A stretch of 56,547 bases of DNA. It comes from Myxococcota bacterium. Its GTDB lineage: Bacteria; Myxococcota_A; UBA796; UBA9615; JAKLKC01. The notes under the pieces were generated by a model. It was not told the DNA's origin and did not search any database. It worked only from the letters and a program-made list of their open reading frames with translations. Every line of letters starts with the position of its first letter. Within the stretch, counting starts at the first letter, position 1. Made by a program: the position numbers and the translations under genes. Location of the stretch: NCBI GenBank assembly GCA_023150875.1, contig JAKLKC010000045.1:1-56547 (forward strand), given 5' to 3'. Positions 27,010-35,409 of the stretch are shown piece by piece.

Positions 27010-27906
27010 GTGACCTTCCAGGAGATGATCCTCGCGCTCCAGGGCTACTGGACGGCCCGGGGCTGCGTGCTGGCCCAGCCCTACGACGTCGAGAAGGGTG
27101 CGGGCACCTTCAACCCCCACACCTTCCTGCGCAGCCTGGGTCCCGAGCCCTGGAGCTGCTGCTACGTCGAGCCCTGCCGCAGGCCCACCGACGGCCGGTA
27201 CGGCGAGAACCCTAACCGATTCCAGCACTACTTCCAGTTCCAGGTGGTGCTCAAGCCCTCCCCCGACGACGTGCTGGCCCTCTACGAGGGCAGCCTCAGG
27301 GCCCTCGGCCTGGACCTGGCGCGCCACGACCTGCGCTACGTCGAGGACGACTGGGAGAGCCCCACCATCGGCGCCTGGGGTCTGGGATGGGAGGTGTGGC
27401 TCGACGGCATGGAGGTGACGCAGTTCACCTACTTCCAGCAGGTGGGGGGCCTGGACTGCAAGCCCGTCACCGCCGAGATCACCTACGGCCTGGAGCGCAT
27501 CGCCATGTACCTCCAGGGGCGGAACCACGGCTTCGACATCGACTGGGGGCGCTCCGGGGACCGCATGGTCAAGTACGGCGAGGTCTACCGGCAGGCGGAG
27601 CAGGAGTGGAGTCGGTACAACTTCGAGGAGGCCGACGTCGAGACCCTGCTGCGGCGGTTCGGGGAGTACGAGGCGGAGAGCCTGCGCCTGAACGACGCCG
27701 GCCTGGTGCTCCCCGCCTACGAGGCGGCGGCGAAGGCGTCCCACACCTTCAACCTGCTCCAGGCCCGGGGCGCCATCAGCGTGACCGAGCGGGCCGCCTA
27801 CATCCGGCGCGTCCGGCGGCTGGCCTGCCGCTCCGCCGAGGTCTACGTCAAGCGCCGCGAGGAGCTGGGATTCCCGCTCCTCGGCCGCGGCGGGGAGTCC
27901 CGATGA
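27010..27906 (+). CDS. glyQ: Glycyl-tRNA synthetase alpha subunit (298 aa)
   Basis: This is the catalytic subunit of the tetrameric (alpha2beta2) bacterial glycyl-tRNA synthetase, which charges tRNA-Gly with glycine. The start [20 protein letters not shown] and the class II core ([57 protein letters not shown]-type segment, [15 protein letters not shown]) match the family closely, and the length is typical. GTG 27010 is chosen because the protein then begins in the conserved MTFQ-like way. The stop overlaps the glyS start (ATGA). Confidence 0.96.
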   Translation: MTFQEMILALQGYWTARGCVLAQPYDVEKGAGTFNPHTFLRSLGPEPWSCCYVEPCRRPTDGRYGENPNRFQHYFQFQVVLKPSPDDVLALYEGSLRALGLDLARHDLRYVEDDWESPTIGAWGLGWEVWLDGMEVTQFTYFQQVGGLDCKPVTAEITYGLERIAMYLQGRNHGFDIDWGRSGDRMVKYGEVYRQAEQEWSRYNFEEADVETLLRRFGEYEAESLRLNDAGLVLPAYEAAAKASHTFNLLQARGAISVTERAAYIRRVRRLACRSAEVYVKRREELGFPLLGRGGESR

Positions 27907-29987
27907 GCGCCGCCCCCACCACCGCCGAGCTCGTCCTGGAGCTGCGGGCCGAGGAGATCCCGGCGGGCTACCTGGCTCCCGCGGCGGCGGCGCTGCGGGA
28001 GGCCGTGGAGAAGTCGCTGCGGGAGTCGGGGGTCGCCGCCCCGGACCTGCAGACCGCCCACACCCCCCGGCGCATCGTCCTGCGGGCACCGGCGGTGCCG
28101 CTCGCCAGCCCCCGCGCCGTGGAGCTGCGGACGGGCCCCCCCTGGAGGGCCGCCTTCGACGCCGAGGGCCGGCCCACCAAGGCGGCCCAGGGCTTCGCCG
28201 CCGGCCAGGGGGTGGCGGTGGAGGCACTGGAGAAGGTGGCCACCCCCAAGGGGGAGTACGTGGGGGCGCGGGTCGCCACCGGGGGCGAGCCGACGGTGGG
28301 GCTGCTGGCCCGGGCCCTTCCCCAAGCCATCGCGCGCCTGCCCTGGCCCAAGTCCATGCGCTGGGGGGACCACGACTTCCGCTTCGCCCGGCCCCTCCAC
28401 GGCGTGGTCGCCCTGCTGGGGGGCGAGGTCGTCCCGTTCGTGGTGGGCCCGGCGTCCAGCGGGCGGAGCACCGTCGGCCACCGCCTCGCCCCCACGCCCT
28501 TCGAGGTCTCGTCCTACGCCGAGCTCCGGGACGGCCTGCGGGAGCGCTTCGTGGTCCTGGACCCCGAGGAGCGTCGGGCGCGGATCCGCGAGGGGGTGGC
28601 GCGCCTGGCCCACGAGGCGGGGGGCGAGCCGTGGTCCGACGAGGGGCTGGTGGACACCGTGGCCAACCTGTGCGAGTGGCCCGTTCCGGTGCTGGGGGCG
28701 TTCGACGAGAAGTACCTGGTGCTCCCCGGGGACTTCCTCGCCACCATCATGATCCACCACCAGAAGTTCTTCCCGGTCCGGGCGGAGGGAGACGGGCTGC
28801 GCCCCCGCTTCGTGGGGATCTCGAACCTCCCCTCCGACGACCAGTCGGCGGTGAGGGCCGGCTTCGAGTGGGTGTTGAGGGCGCGCCTGGAGGACGGCCT
28901 CTTCTTCTGGAACGAGGACGCCCGGGAGAGGTTGGAAGCGAGGGTCGAGGCCCTGGGGAGGGTGGTCTTCTTCCACGGGGCGGGCACGATGCTGGACAAG
29001 ACCCACCGGGTGACGGCGGTGGCGACGTGGCTGGCGGGGCTCCACTTCCCCTGGGCGACGGAGACCGCCCACCGGGCGTCCCGGTTGTGCAAGGCCGACC
29101 TGACCACGCAGATGGTGGGGGAGTTCCCCGAGCTGCAGGGGAGGGTGGGCCAGGTCTACGCGGCGAGGGACGGCGAGGGGGAGGCCGTAGCCGAGGCGGT
29201 CTTCGAGCACTACCTCCCCCGGGGGGCCGACGACCGCCTGCCGGAGACCGACGCCGGGTTCTGCGTGGCCCTGGCGGACAAGGTCGACACCCTGGCGGCC
29301 TGCTTCGCGAGGGGGCAGCAGCCGACGGGGAGCGCCGACCCCTACGGGCTGCGCCGCGCCGCGCTGGGGGTGCTGCGGACGGTGCTGGCCCGGGGCCCGC
29401 GGCTCTCGCTGTCCGCCCTGGTGGACGAGGCGATCCGGGGCCTGGAGGGGACGGTGGAGGTCACCGAGCCCGGCGCCCCCGCGGCCCTCCGGGAGTTCCT
29501 GCGGGTCCGCCTGCGGGTCCTGCTGATCCAGGACGAGGCGTTCGACACGGACCTGGTGGACGCCGTCATGGAGGCGGGGTGGGACGATCCGGTGGACGTC
29601 CGCCGCCGCCTCGAGGCCCTGGCTGCCCTCCGGCGGGAGGGGGTGCTGGCGGGGCTGATCACCCCCTTCAAGCGGGCGAGCCACATCTCCAAGAAGGAGG
29701 CGGACGAGGGGCTGGACGAGGCCTCCCTTCGTCACCCGGCGGAGCGGGAACTGCTGGCGGCGTACCGGGCGGTGGAACGCACGGTCGTGGGCGCCCTGGC
29801 CGCCGGCGACTACGAAGCGGCCATCGCCGGGATGCGCGACCTGCGGGGCCCGGTGGACCGCTTCTTCGACGCGGTGATGGTCATGGACCCCGATCCCGAG
29901 GTTCGCCGCCACCGCCTCGGCCTGATGCACGCCATCGCCCGCGCCTTCGCGCGGCTGGCGGACTTCTCGCTGGTGACGACGGAGTAG
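27903..29987 (+). CDS. glyS: Glycyl-tRNA synthetase beta subunit (694 aa)
   Basis: The beta subunit binds tRNA-Gly and is needed with GlyQ for charging. Family signatures are plain: [20 protein letters not shown] at the start, the segment [46 protein letters not shown]-adjacent FVGISNLP, and the C-terminal anticodon-binding-like region. The length fits the family (about 690). The ATG overlaps the glyQ stop. A G-rich direct-repeat copy begins right after its TAG stop, at the left edge of the ATPase-TOPRIM cassette. Confidence 0.96.
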   Translation: MSAAPTTAELVLELRAEEIPAGYLAPAAAALREAVEKSLRESGVAAPDLQTAHTPRRIVLRAPAVPLASPRAVELRTGPPWRAAFDAEGRPTKAAQGFAAGQGVAVEALEKVATPKGEYVGARVATGGEPTVGLLARALPQAIARLPWPKSMRWGDHDFRFARPLHGVVALLGGEVVPFVVGPASSGRSTVGHRLAPTPFEVSSYAELRDGLRERFVVLDPEERRARIREGVARLAHEAGGEPWSDEGLVDTVANLCEWPVPVLGAFDEKYLVLPGDFLATIMIHHQKFFPVRAEGDGLRPRFVGISNLPSDDQSAVRAGFEWVLRARLEDGLFFWNEDARERLEARVEALGRVVFFHGAGTMLDKTHRVTAVATWLAGLHFPWATETAHRASRLCKADLTTQMVGEFPELQGRVGQVYAARDGEGEAVAEAVFEHYLPRGADDRLPETDAGFCVALADKVDTLAACFARGQQPTGSADPYGLRRAALGVLRTVLARGPRLSLSALVDEAIRGLEGTVEVTEPGAPAALREFLRVRLRVLLIQDEAFDTDLVDAVMEAGWDDPVDVRRRLEALAALRREGVLAGLITPFKRASHISKKEADEGLDEASLRHPAERELLAAYRAVERTVVGALAAGDYEAAIAGMRDLRGPVDRFFDAVMVMDPDPEVRRHRLGLMHAIARAFARLADFSLVTTE

Positions 29988-30013
29988 GGGAGGGGGCGGG
30001 GCCGGCGGGGGGG
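29987..30013. repeat. Left copy of a G-rich direct repeat flanking the ATPase-TOPRIM cassette
   Basis: The 27 bases directly after the glyS stop match 31846-31873 at 26 of 28 aligned positions (one gap, one substitution). The shared core is GGGCCGGCGGGGGGG on one side and the near-identical string on the other. The two copies enclose exactly the two-gene cassette. Confidence 0.55.
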
Positions 30014-30016
30014 TGC

Positions 30017-30022
30017 TAGACT
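30017..30022 (+). promoter_or_regulatory. Candidate -10 element (TAGACT) for the ATPase-TOPRIM cassette
   Basis: GCTAGACT lies 55-60 bases before the preferred ATG at 30077 and just inside the left repeat. It has the same form as the -10-like sequences before ppdK and the START-like gene. Confidence 0.35.
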
Positions 30023-30076
30023 TCCGGGGCGACGAAGAGGCGGCACCCGATGGCCTCAGCCCTCACGGAGAATCCC

Positions 30077-31201
30077 ATGGAGTCGGCCCCGCCGCCGATG
30101 ATTTCCCGCCTGACGGTGCGCAACTACGGGTGCGTGAAGGACGCGACGGTCCATCTCACGCCCCTGCACGCGCTCATCGGCCCGAACGACAGCGGCAAGA
30201 GCACGCTCCTCCGTGCGCTCAGGACCGTCGTGCAGTCGGCATCGTCGGTGTTCGACGTGGAGGATCCCGAGGGCACGCAGGCGAGCCATCGGCCTCTTCG
30301 GATCGTGGGCCCGTTCGACCCGATGTTGGCGTGGGGAGGGGAAGAGATCGAGGTCGCGTTCGCGGACGGGCTGTCGTACTCCTCCCGCTTCTCCCCCAAG
30401 GGCGTGTTCGAGCGGATCGGATGGTCGGGCGGCGATTCGGAGTCGGGTCCACGGCAGCCCTGGAAGCGAGGAGGTGCCTGGGCTGGCCGGGACGGGCCTC
30501 GGGCCGTGCAGTACTTCGAACGCGAGATCCCCGCGAGATTGCGTCCCGCCCGGATGCTGCGTCTCGACCCGGACGCGCTCCGCCGTCCATCCGCCCTGAT
30601 CCGCCAGGGCGGGCCGGTCGCCTTCAGCGACGAGCGGGGCACCGGCCTCCCGGGCGTGGTCGACGTCCTCCTGAACCGCGATGCCCGCGCCTACCTCGAT
30701 CTCCTGGACGAGATCCGGCGCCTGTTCCCCAGCGTCCGGTCCATCGGGCTCGTCAACGTGTCGGAGGGGACGAAGGCGGTGGAGGCGACCCTGGTGGACG
30801 GGACCCGCGTCCCCGCGACGGGGATGAGCGAGGGCCTGCTCTACTACCTCGCGTTCGCCGTGATGCGGCACCTGGAGTCGGCACCCGTGCTTCTCGTCGA
30901 GGAGCCCGAGAACGGGCTCCACCCCGCCCGCATCGCCGACGTCGTGAGGGTGCTCCGGGAGATCTCCAGGGATACCCAGGTGGTGCTGGCGACCCACAGC
31001 CCCCTGGTCGTCAACGAGTTGGGACCCGAAGAGGTCTCCGTCGTCACCCGACAGCCCGAAGAGGGTACGCGTGTCCGGCGGATCGTGGACGCGCCCAACT
31101 TCGAGGCCCGGGCGAGGGTCTACGCCCTGGGAGAGCTGTGGGTGAGCTACGCCAACGGCGATGATGAGGGGCCCCTGTTTGCAGAGAACGGCCGTGGATG
31201 A
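30077..31201 (+). CDS. RecF/OLD-like AAA family ATPase, probable defence protein (374 aa)
   Basis: The protein has an SMC/ABC-type ATPase head of the AAA_21/OLD kind: SRLTVRNYGCVKDATVHLTP, Walker A GPNDSGKST (residues 35-43), Walker B LLVEEPENGLHP (about 270-281) and the switch LATHSPLVVNEL (about 304). The coiled-coil insertion is short. The ATG at 30077 is preferred because GGAGA precedes it; an upstream ATG at 30050 is weaker. The second gene overlaps its end and encodes a TOPRIM-like protein, a pairing typical of phage-defence systems such as RloA-RloB-like and PARIS-like modules. Codons are less GC-rich than in glyS, and the pair is bounded by direct repeats, so horizontal gain is likely. 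Confidence 0.82.
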   Translation: MESAPPPMISRLTVRNYGCVKDATVHLTPLHALIGPNDSGKSTLLRALRTVVQSASSVFDVEDPEGTQASHRPLRIVGPFDPMLAWGGEEIEVAFADGLSYSSRFSPKGVFERIGWSGGDSESGPRQPWKRGGAWAGRDGPRAVQYFEREIPARLRPARMLRLDPDALRRPSALIRQGGPVAFSDERGTGLPGVVDVLLNRDARAYLDLLDEIRRLFPSVRSIGLVNVSEGTKAVEATLVDGTRVPATGMSEGLLYYLAFAVMRHLESAPVLLVEEPENGLHPARIADVVRVLREISRDTQVVLATHSPLVVNELGPEEVSVVTRQPEEGTRVRRIVDAPNFEARARVYALGELWVSYANGDDEGPLFAENGRG

Positions 31202-31844
31202 ACGCAGGGGTGTCCGGGTGTTCCTGGCCGGCGAGGGACGCAACGAACTCGGTTGTTGGTACGACGAGCCTCCCCACCGTGTGGGCTCCGATCCGGGCGT
31301 GATCGAAGCGCTCCTCCGGGGCGTCCAGTCCGAAGGTTGGCACGTCTCGGACGCTCTTCGGTGGACCCGGATCCGCAAGCTGAGACTGGGCCGATCCGTG
31401 CACGCCGATGTGCACAACATCCTGGCGGTGGCGCTCCACGCTCGCGAACGAGGTTGTGACGTCCTGGCCTTCGCGCGGGACACCGACGGCGAAGAGGAGC
31501 GGGAGCGTGCGGTGGCGAAAGGGATCGCCGCCATGATCGACGACCCCGGGGAGTCCCTGGGAGTCGTGGGCGGTGCGGCGGTCCCGAACCTGGAGGCGTG
31601 GATCCTGGCGTTGCACGGCGGGCGGAGCACGGATCGCGCGGGTCGGGCCCGCGTAACGCGGGCGCTGAAGGCGGCCGGGATCGCCCCAAAGGACACGGCG
31701 GCGATGGTGGCGGTGGTGGAGAGGGCGAACCTGGAGGGCATGGAGCGCCGGTCGAAATCCCTTGCCACCTGGCTCGGCACTGCGAAGGAGGTGCTCCGCC
31801 GACGCGTGGAAGAACGCGCCCTGACCGAGCCCGTGCCGCGCTGA
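31194..31844 (+). CDS. TOPRIM/DUF4276-like partner of the AAA ATPase (216 aa)
   Basis: The N-terminal strand with acidic residue (VRVFLAGEGRNELG), the later strand with two aspartates (CDVLAFARDTDGEEERERA) and the segment VVGGAAVPNLEAWILALHGG follow the order of TOPRIM-type proteins related to DUF4276/RloB, where 'EaWLLA' is common. Such proteins act as nucleases or effectors controlled by the partner ATPase. The GTG at 31194 is used as start and overlaps the ATPase stop by 8 bases; ATGs at 31161 or 31164 would extend the overlap to about 40 bases. The enzymatic activity is inferred. Confidence 0.7.
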   Translation: MDERRGVRVFLAGEGRNELGCWYDEPPHRVGSDPGVIEALLRGVQSEGWHVSDALRWTRIRKLRLGRSVHADVHNILAVALHARERGCDVLAFARDTDGEEERERAVAKGIAAMIDDPGESLGVVGGAAVPNLEAWILALHGGRSTDRAGRARVTRALKAAGIAPKDTAAMVAVVERANLEGMERRSKSLATWLGTAKEVLRRRVEERALTEPVPR

Positions 31845-31845
31845 A

Positions 31846-31873
31846 GGGGCAGGGGGCCGGGCCGGCGGGGGGG
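31846..31873. repeat. Right copy of the G-rich direct repeat
   Basis: It starts directly after the TGA stop of the TOPRIM-like gene and is nearly identical to 29987-30013. It also touches the 3' end of the convergent START-like gene (31876). Similar but shorter GGGGCCGGCGGGG strings occur in another spacer (about 53012), so part of the match may be an intergenic motif. Confidence 0.5.
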
Positions 31874-31875
31874 GC

Positions 31876-32613
31876 TCAACCCCGCCGCCGCCTCGCCTCC
31901 TTCACCAGGTCGCCGATGTTGTCGGGGAGGGTGCGGAGGGCCGCGGCCCGCTGGAGGGTCTTGGGGAGGTTGCCGCCGGTGTCCGAGCACACCGCGTAGC
32001 GGATCTCGGTCTGGCCTCCCGGGAGGGGGATGAAGCGCCACTCCCCGTAGTTGGTGGGCGGCTCCACCGAGGCGGCGTGGTCGCGGTCGATCTCCGCCGC
32101 CAGCTCGGGGTAGCGGTTGCGCCAGTCGAAGCGGTCCCACTGGAAGCGCACCGTGCCGTCGGGCTCGCGCACCGTGCGGGAGGTCAGGACCCAGTAGCGG
32201 TCGTGGGCCATGGTCCAGTCCGGCACGTCGAGGTGCTGGTAGTAGTCCATCTCGCTCCCCCGACGCGCCAGCACCCGCGCCGCCCGCAGAGGGGCCGACG
32301 ACCAGCGCGCCGCCCCCGCGATGTCCGCGGCGACTGCCAGCAGCTCCTCGGGACCCGGGCCCGCCACCCGCGCCGTGCCCTCCAGGCACGAGATCCCCCC
32401 CACCTTCTTGAGGCGGAGTTCCACGTCCACACCGGACGCCTTGTGGTTGCGGTGTCCAATCACCTGCCACCCCTCGTCCCGGACCAGGCCGGGGATGGAC
32501 GACCAGGTCGCGGCGGTCGCGAGGGCGGGGAGGAGGAGGCCCAGGGCCGACAGGAGGAGGAGCAGGCGTCTCAACCGGCGCCCCCGGGGAGGAAGAGATG
32601 CGGCACGGCTCAC
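31876..32613 (-). CDS. Secreted START/SRPBCC-like protein, paralogue (245 aa)
   Basis: The GTG start at 32613 overlaps the upstream lipoprotein stop (GTGA). The basic N-terminus and hydrophobic core (LRRLLLLLSALGLLLPALAT) give a signal peptide cut near ATAATW. The domain (SGVDVELRLKKVGGISCLEG, YYQHLDVPDWTMAHDRYWVL, RFQWDRFDWRNRYPELAAEI, TNYGEWRFIPLPGGQTEIRY) is START-like and probably binds a hydrophobic ligand. It shares fold and probably ancestry with the protein at 19588-20463. The ligand is unknown. Confidence 0.75.
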   Translation of the reverse strand: MSRAASLPPRGRRLRRLLLLLSALGLLLPALATAATWSSIPGLVRDEGWQVIGHRNHKASGVDVELRLKKVGGISCLEGTARVAGPGPEELLAVAADIAGAARWSSAPLRAARVLARRGSEMDYYQHLDVPDWTMAHDRYWVLTSRTVREPDGTVRFQWDRFDWRNRYPELAAEIDRDHAASVEPPTNYGEWRFIPLPGGQTEIRYAVCSDTGGNLPKTLQRAAALRTLPDNIGDLVKEARRRRG

Positions 32614-33593
32614 TCCGCCGGGATCTCGATGCGGCCGGCGCAGATGTCGCTCATGCGCTCCGACGCCTGAAGGCTGGTGTTCACCGCGTAGTTCAGCACC
32701 AGGGCGGAGTCGCTGGAGAAGAGGGGGGAGATGGGCTCGGCCCAGGCGGCGAAGACCCGGAGGGTGGTGTGCTCCGAGATCCCCACGTTCAGCTCGATGG
32801 AGTAGGTCTGCCGCAGGCCGCTGTCGCCGGCCTCGTTGTAGGTCTCGCCAGGGACGAAGGTGATGATGGCGAAGACCGGCATCTCCTCCCCGTCGATGTC
32901 GTAGATCCCGTGCCGCGCGTCCAGGTACATGGTGTAGGGGGGCAGGTCCACCCCCAGGAGAGAGGCGGGGTCCACCTGGTTCACCGTCAGCAGCAGCGAG
33001 CTCTCGTAGGGCGTGGGGTCGAAGTCCCCGGCGAAGCGGTCGAGGCCCTCGCCGATGGCGGCGAAGTCTCCGGGCTCCTCGGCCCCCTCGAAGGTCTGGC
33101 GGGAGCTGACGTAGTCCCGCTCGTAGCCCTCGAAGTTGTCGGAGAAGACCACGTGCTGGTCCGAGCGGATCAGAATGCGCTCCGCCTCCTTCCAGGTGCA
33201 GTCCATCTCGGCGAGGGACACGACCCCCTTGGCCAGGGACAGGTCCCGGCCGCCCTCGAGCTCCTCCAGGGGGAGCTGGGCGACGTCATCGGCGGCGAGG
33301 TCGGTGACGGTGAAGGCGTCGGTGTTGTCGCCTGTGGCCTCCTCGCCCACCAGCAGGTAGCCCTCGTCCCGGTACCACCGCAGGAACCCGACGACCCCGG
33401 CCTCGAAGTAGGCGTCGTCGCTGTAGAACTCCCGGATCATGTACGTCGCCGAGGCGTCCAGCCCCTCCGGGGCCGGAGGGGGAGGCTGGCAGGCCACGGC
33501 CAGGGACGCCACGGCCAGGACCAGGGGGCCGGCCGCGGTCGCGGGTCCGGAGGCGGATACGGAGACGGAGACGGGGTGCGGTAGGGGGCGCAT
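32610..33593 (-). CDS. Lipoprotein of unknown function (327 aa)
   Basis: The signal segment ends LAVASLAVAC with Cys at the lipobox, followed by a Pro-rich linker (QPPPPAPEG) rather than the DDD-type linker. The mature part has no recognised domain: YMIREFYSDDAYFEAGVVGF, WYRDEGYLLVGEEATGDNTD, and a late beta-rich stretch YTMYLDARHGIYDIDGEEMP. ATG 33593 has AGGA seven bases upstream. It is coupled to the START-like gene, so the pair may form a lipoprotein/ligand-binding unit. Confidence 0.7.
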   Translation of the reverse strand: MRPLPHPVSVSVSASGPATAAGPLVLAVASLAVACQPPPPAPEGLDASATYMIREFYSDDAYFEAGVVGFLRWYRDEGYLLVGEEATGDNTDAFTVTDLAADDVAQLPLEELEGGRDLSLAKGVVSLAEMDCTWKEAERILIRSDQHVVFSDNFEGYERDYVSSRQTFEGAEEPGDFAAIGEGLDRFAGDFDPTPYESSLLLTVNQVDPASLLGVDLPPYTMYLDARHGIYDIDGEEMPVFAIITFVPGETYNEAGDSGLRQTYSIELNVGISEHTTLRVFAAWAEPISPLFSSDSALVLNYAVNTSLQASERMSDICAGRIEIPAE

Positions 33594-33702
33594 CGGTCCT
33601 CGCGCGGCGGGTGCGCGTGCGCCCGCCAGGACACCCAGGCTGGACCCGAAGCGGCCCGGAGTCAAGGAAGGAGAGGGGGCGCACGTCCCGGGCCCCGGGG
33701 CG

Positions 33703-34428
33703 TCACCCGGGGGGCGGGGCGGCGGCCCCCCGGTCGGCGACCGCCCCCGCCGGGGGGAGCCCGAGGATCGCCTGGGCCACCTCGACCAGGGACCCGCCGC
33801 GCAGGTCGGGCCGGCCCATGACCGGCGAGAAGGAGAGGGAGGGCCGCTTGACCCAGGCCGTGGCGAGGTTGGCGCGGGCGGCGCCGTGCACGTCCCAGTC
33901 GTGGGCCGAGACCAGCAGCACCCGGGCGTGGTCGCCCCCGGCCACGTCCACGAGACGGTCGTAGACCTCGCGGCAGGGCTTCCAGCGCCCCACCTCCTCG
34001 ATGGAGACTACCCGCTCCACGAAGGCGTCCAGGCGGTGGCGGCGCAGCATCTCCCGGGTGACGTCCAGGGCACCCTGGGTGAGCACGAGGATCCGGACCC
34101 CCTCCTCCCGCAGGCGGATGAACGCCGGCTCGGCGTCGGGGCAGGGCCGGACCTCGGCCAGGGCGTCCAGGAGACGGTCCACCGCGGCGGGATCCTCGGT
34201 CTGCCCCCTCTCGGAGCGGAGGCCGGCGAGGACCCCCGCGGCCACCGCCCGGAAGGGGTGGAAGACCCCCGAGGCGGTGAGGGCGACGCCGTCCCGGAGG
34301 GTCCGGGCGAGGAACAGCTCCAGGTCCTCCGCGTGCAGTCCGGCCGCCTGGAAGCGAGGGCGGAGCGGGGCGAGGGAGAAGAGGGTCTCGATGGCGTCGA
34401 AGGCGACGACCGCGGGACGTCGCGGCAT
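33703..34428 (-). CDS. HAD-superfamily hydrolase (haloacid dehalogenase-like, 241 aa)
   Basis: The four HAD motifs are present: nucleophile Asp in VVAFDAIETLFSL (residues 7-19), the Thr in VRILVLTQGALDVTREML, the Lys in RWKPCREVYDRLV, and the acidic LLVSAHDWDVHGAARANL. The layout and the mostly helical cap (residues about 20-90) are those of class II haloacid dehalogenases and related phosphatases. The usual DAYGT is DAIET here, so dehalogenase activity is uncertain. The ATG at 34428 follows GGAGGT. The gene is divergent from the selenoprotein gene. Confidence 0.85.
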   Translation of the reverse strand: MPRRPAVVAFDAIETLFSLAPLRPRFQAAGLHAEDLELFLARTLRDGVALTASGVFHPFRAVAAGVLAGLRSERGQTEDPAAVDRLLDALAEVRPCPDAEPAFIRLREEGVRILVLTQGALDVTREMLRRHRLDAFVERVVSIEEVGRWKPCREVYDRLVDVAGGDHARVLLVSAHDWDVHGAARANLATAWVKRPSLSFSPVMGRPDLRGGSLVEVAQAILGLPPAGAVADRGAAAPPPG

Positions 34429-34509
34429 GGGGACCTCCGGGCGGCGGCGCGGGCCTGAGGGCTCGCGGTGCATCTGCCGTGCCCCGGCGCATCCCGCGGG
34501 CGAAGCGCG

Positions 34510-34539
34510 TTGACGCCCCGGCGCCGACGCGGCTAGGGT
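34510..34539 (+). promoter_or_regulatory. Candidate promoter for the selenoprotein gene
   Basis: TTGACG at 34510-34515 and TAGGGT at 34534-34539 are 18 bases apart, with the ATG at 34576. The start region (GGGGCCTGGGAGCGAAGC) supplies GGGAG as ribosome binding site. Confidence 0.45.
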
Positions 34540-34575
34540 GCGGGAGCCCCTTTCGTCGGGGCCTGGGAGCGAAGC

Positions 34576-35388
34576 ATGCGCGGAAGTCTCGTCCTCGCCG
34601 CCGGGATCCTGGTGGCTCTCCCCTCGGGCTGCGGTCCTGCTCCGGGGGACGACGACGACGCCCCGGCCGAGAACACCGACGGGGACTGCCTGACCGACGC
34701 CGAGGAGGCCGAGCTGGGCACCGATCCCGCGTCCACCGACAGCGACGGCGACGGGCTCGAGGACTGCGCCGAGCGGGACGAGATCGGCACCGACCCCACC
34801 CTGGCCGACACCGACGGGGACGGCTTCGACGACGCCGAGGAGATCGCCTGCGTCAGCGATCCCGCGGACGCCGCCGAGACCTGCTACGCCTGCGGCTGGC
34901 CCCACGGCGATCCCGGGGACCTGGAGTCGACGGGGGCCGACGAGGGGGACGTCATCGCCAACCTCGCCCTGTGGGATCAGTGCGGCGAGGAGGTCCACCT
35001 GTGGGACTTCACGGGGCCCTACTACATCCTCTACGCCACCGCCGAGTGGTGAGGGACGTGCAAGCGGGAGGTCGGCGACCTCCCCGACCGAGAGCAGGCA
35101 TTCCTCGACGAGACCGGGATCGAGATGTCCTACATCGTAGTCCTCTTCGAGAACCAGTCGGGGGGCATGCCGGACGCCGAGGATGCCGCCCAGTACGCCA
35201 AGGAGACCGGCTCGTCCTACCCCGTGACGGCCGACGTCGACCAGGCGATCTTCGACGCGATGCCCACCTTCCCGTCCATCCCGATGAAGTGCGTGCTCTC
35301 GCCGCGGATGCGGATCCTCGAGTGCTACTCCGAGCACGACGACGAGCTGGGCATGGCGGCCATCGCCGATCACGCCGGGGGGAGCTGA
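34576..35388 (+). CDS. Selenocysteine-containing thioredoxin-fold lipoprotein (270 aa, Sec159 at TGA 35050)
   Basis: The gene reads as one frame if the TGA at 35050-35052 is decoded as selenocysteine. Residues 1-19 are a lipoprotein signal (LVALPSGC). An acidic linker and calcium-binding type III-like repeats follow (DTDGDGFDDAEEI). From about residue 120 the protein is a redoxin domain: YYILYATAEW, then Sec-Gly-Thr-Cys in place of CxxC, then KREVGDLPDREQAFLDETG, a central strand MSYIVVLFENQSG, and a cis-Pro segment TFPSIPMKCVLSP. The part after TGA stays open for 111 codons with matching codon use to a final TGA. A perfect 8-bp hairpin starts 14 bases after the TGA. The likely role is a thiol/selenol oxidoreductase or peroxide-reducing enzyme at the cell envelope. 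A standard gene caller would cut it at 35052. Confidence 0.88.
35053..35084 (+). promoter_or_regulatory. Bacterial SECIS-like hairpin after the in-frame TGA
   Basis: GGGAGGTC (35066-35073), loop GGC, GACCTCCC (35077-35084) form a perfect 8-bp stem inside the coding region. The loop begins 21 bases past the TGA and opens with G. This fits the known rules for bacterial SECIS elements (apical loop about 16-37 bases after UGA, G among the first loop bases), where SelB binds. Confidence 0.8.
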
Positions 35389-35409
35389 TGCTCCACCCGC
35401 GGGAGGAGC

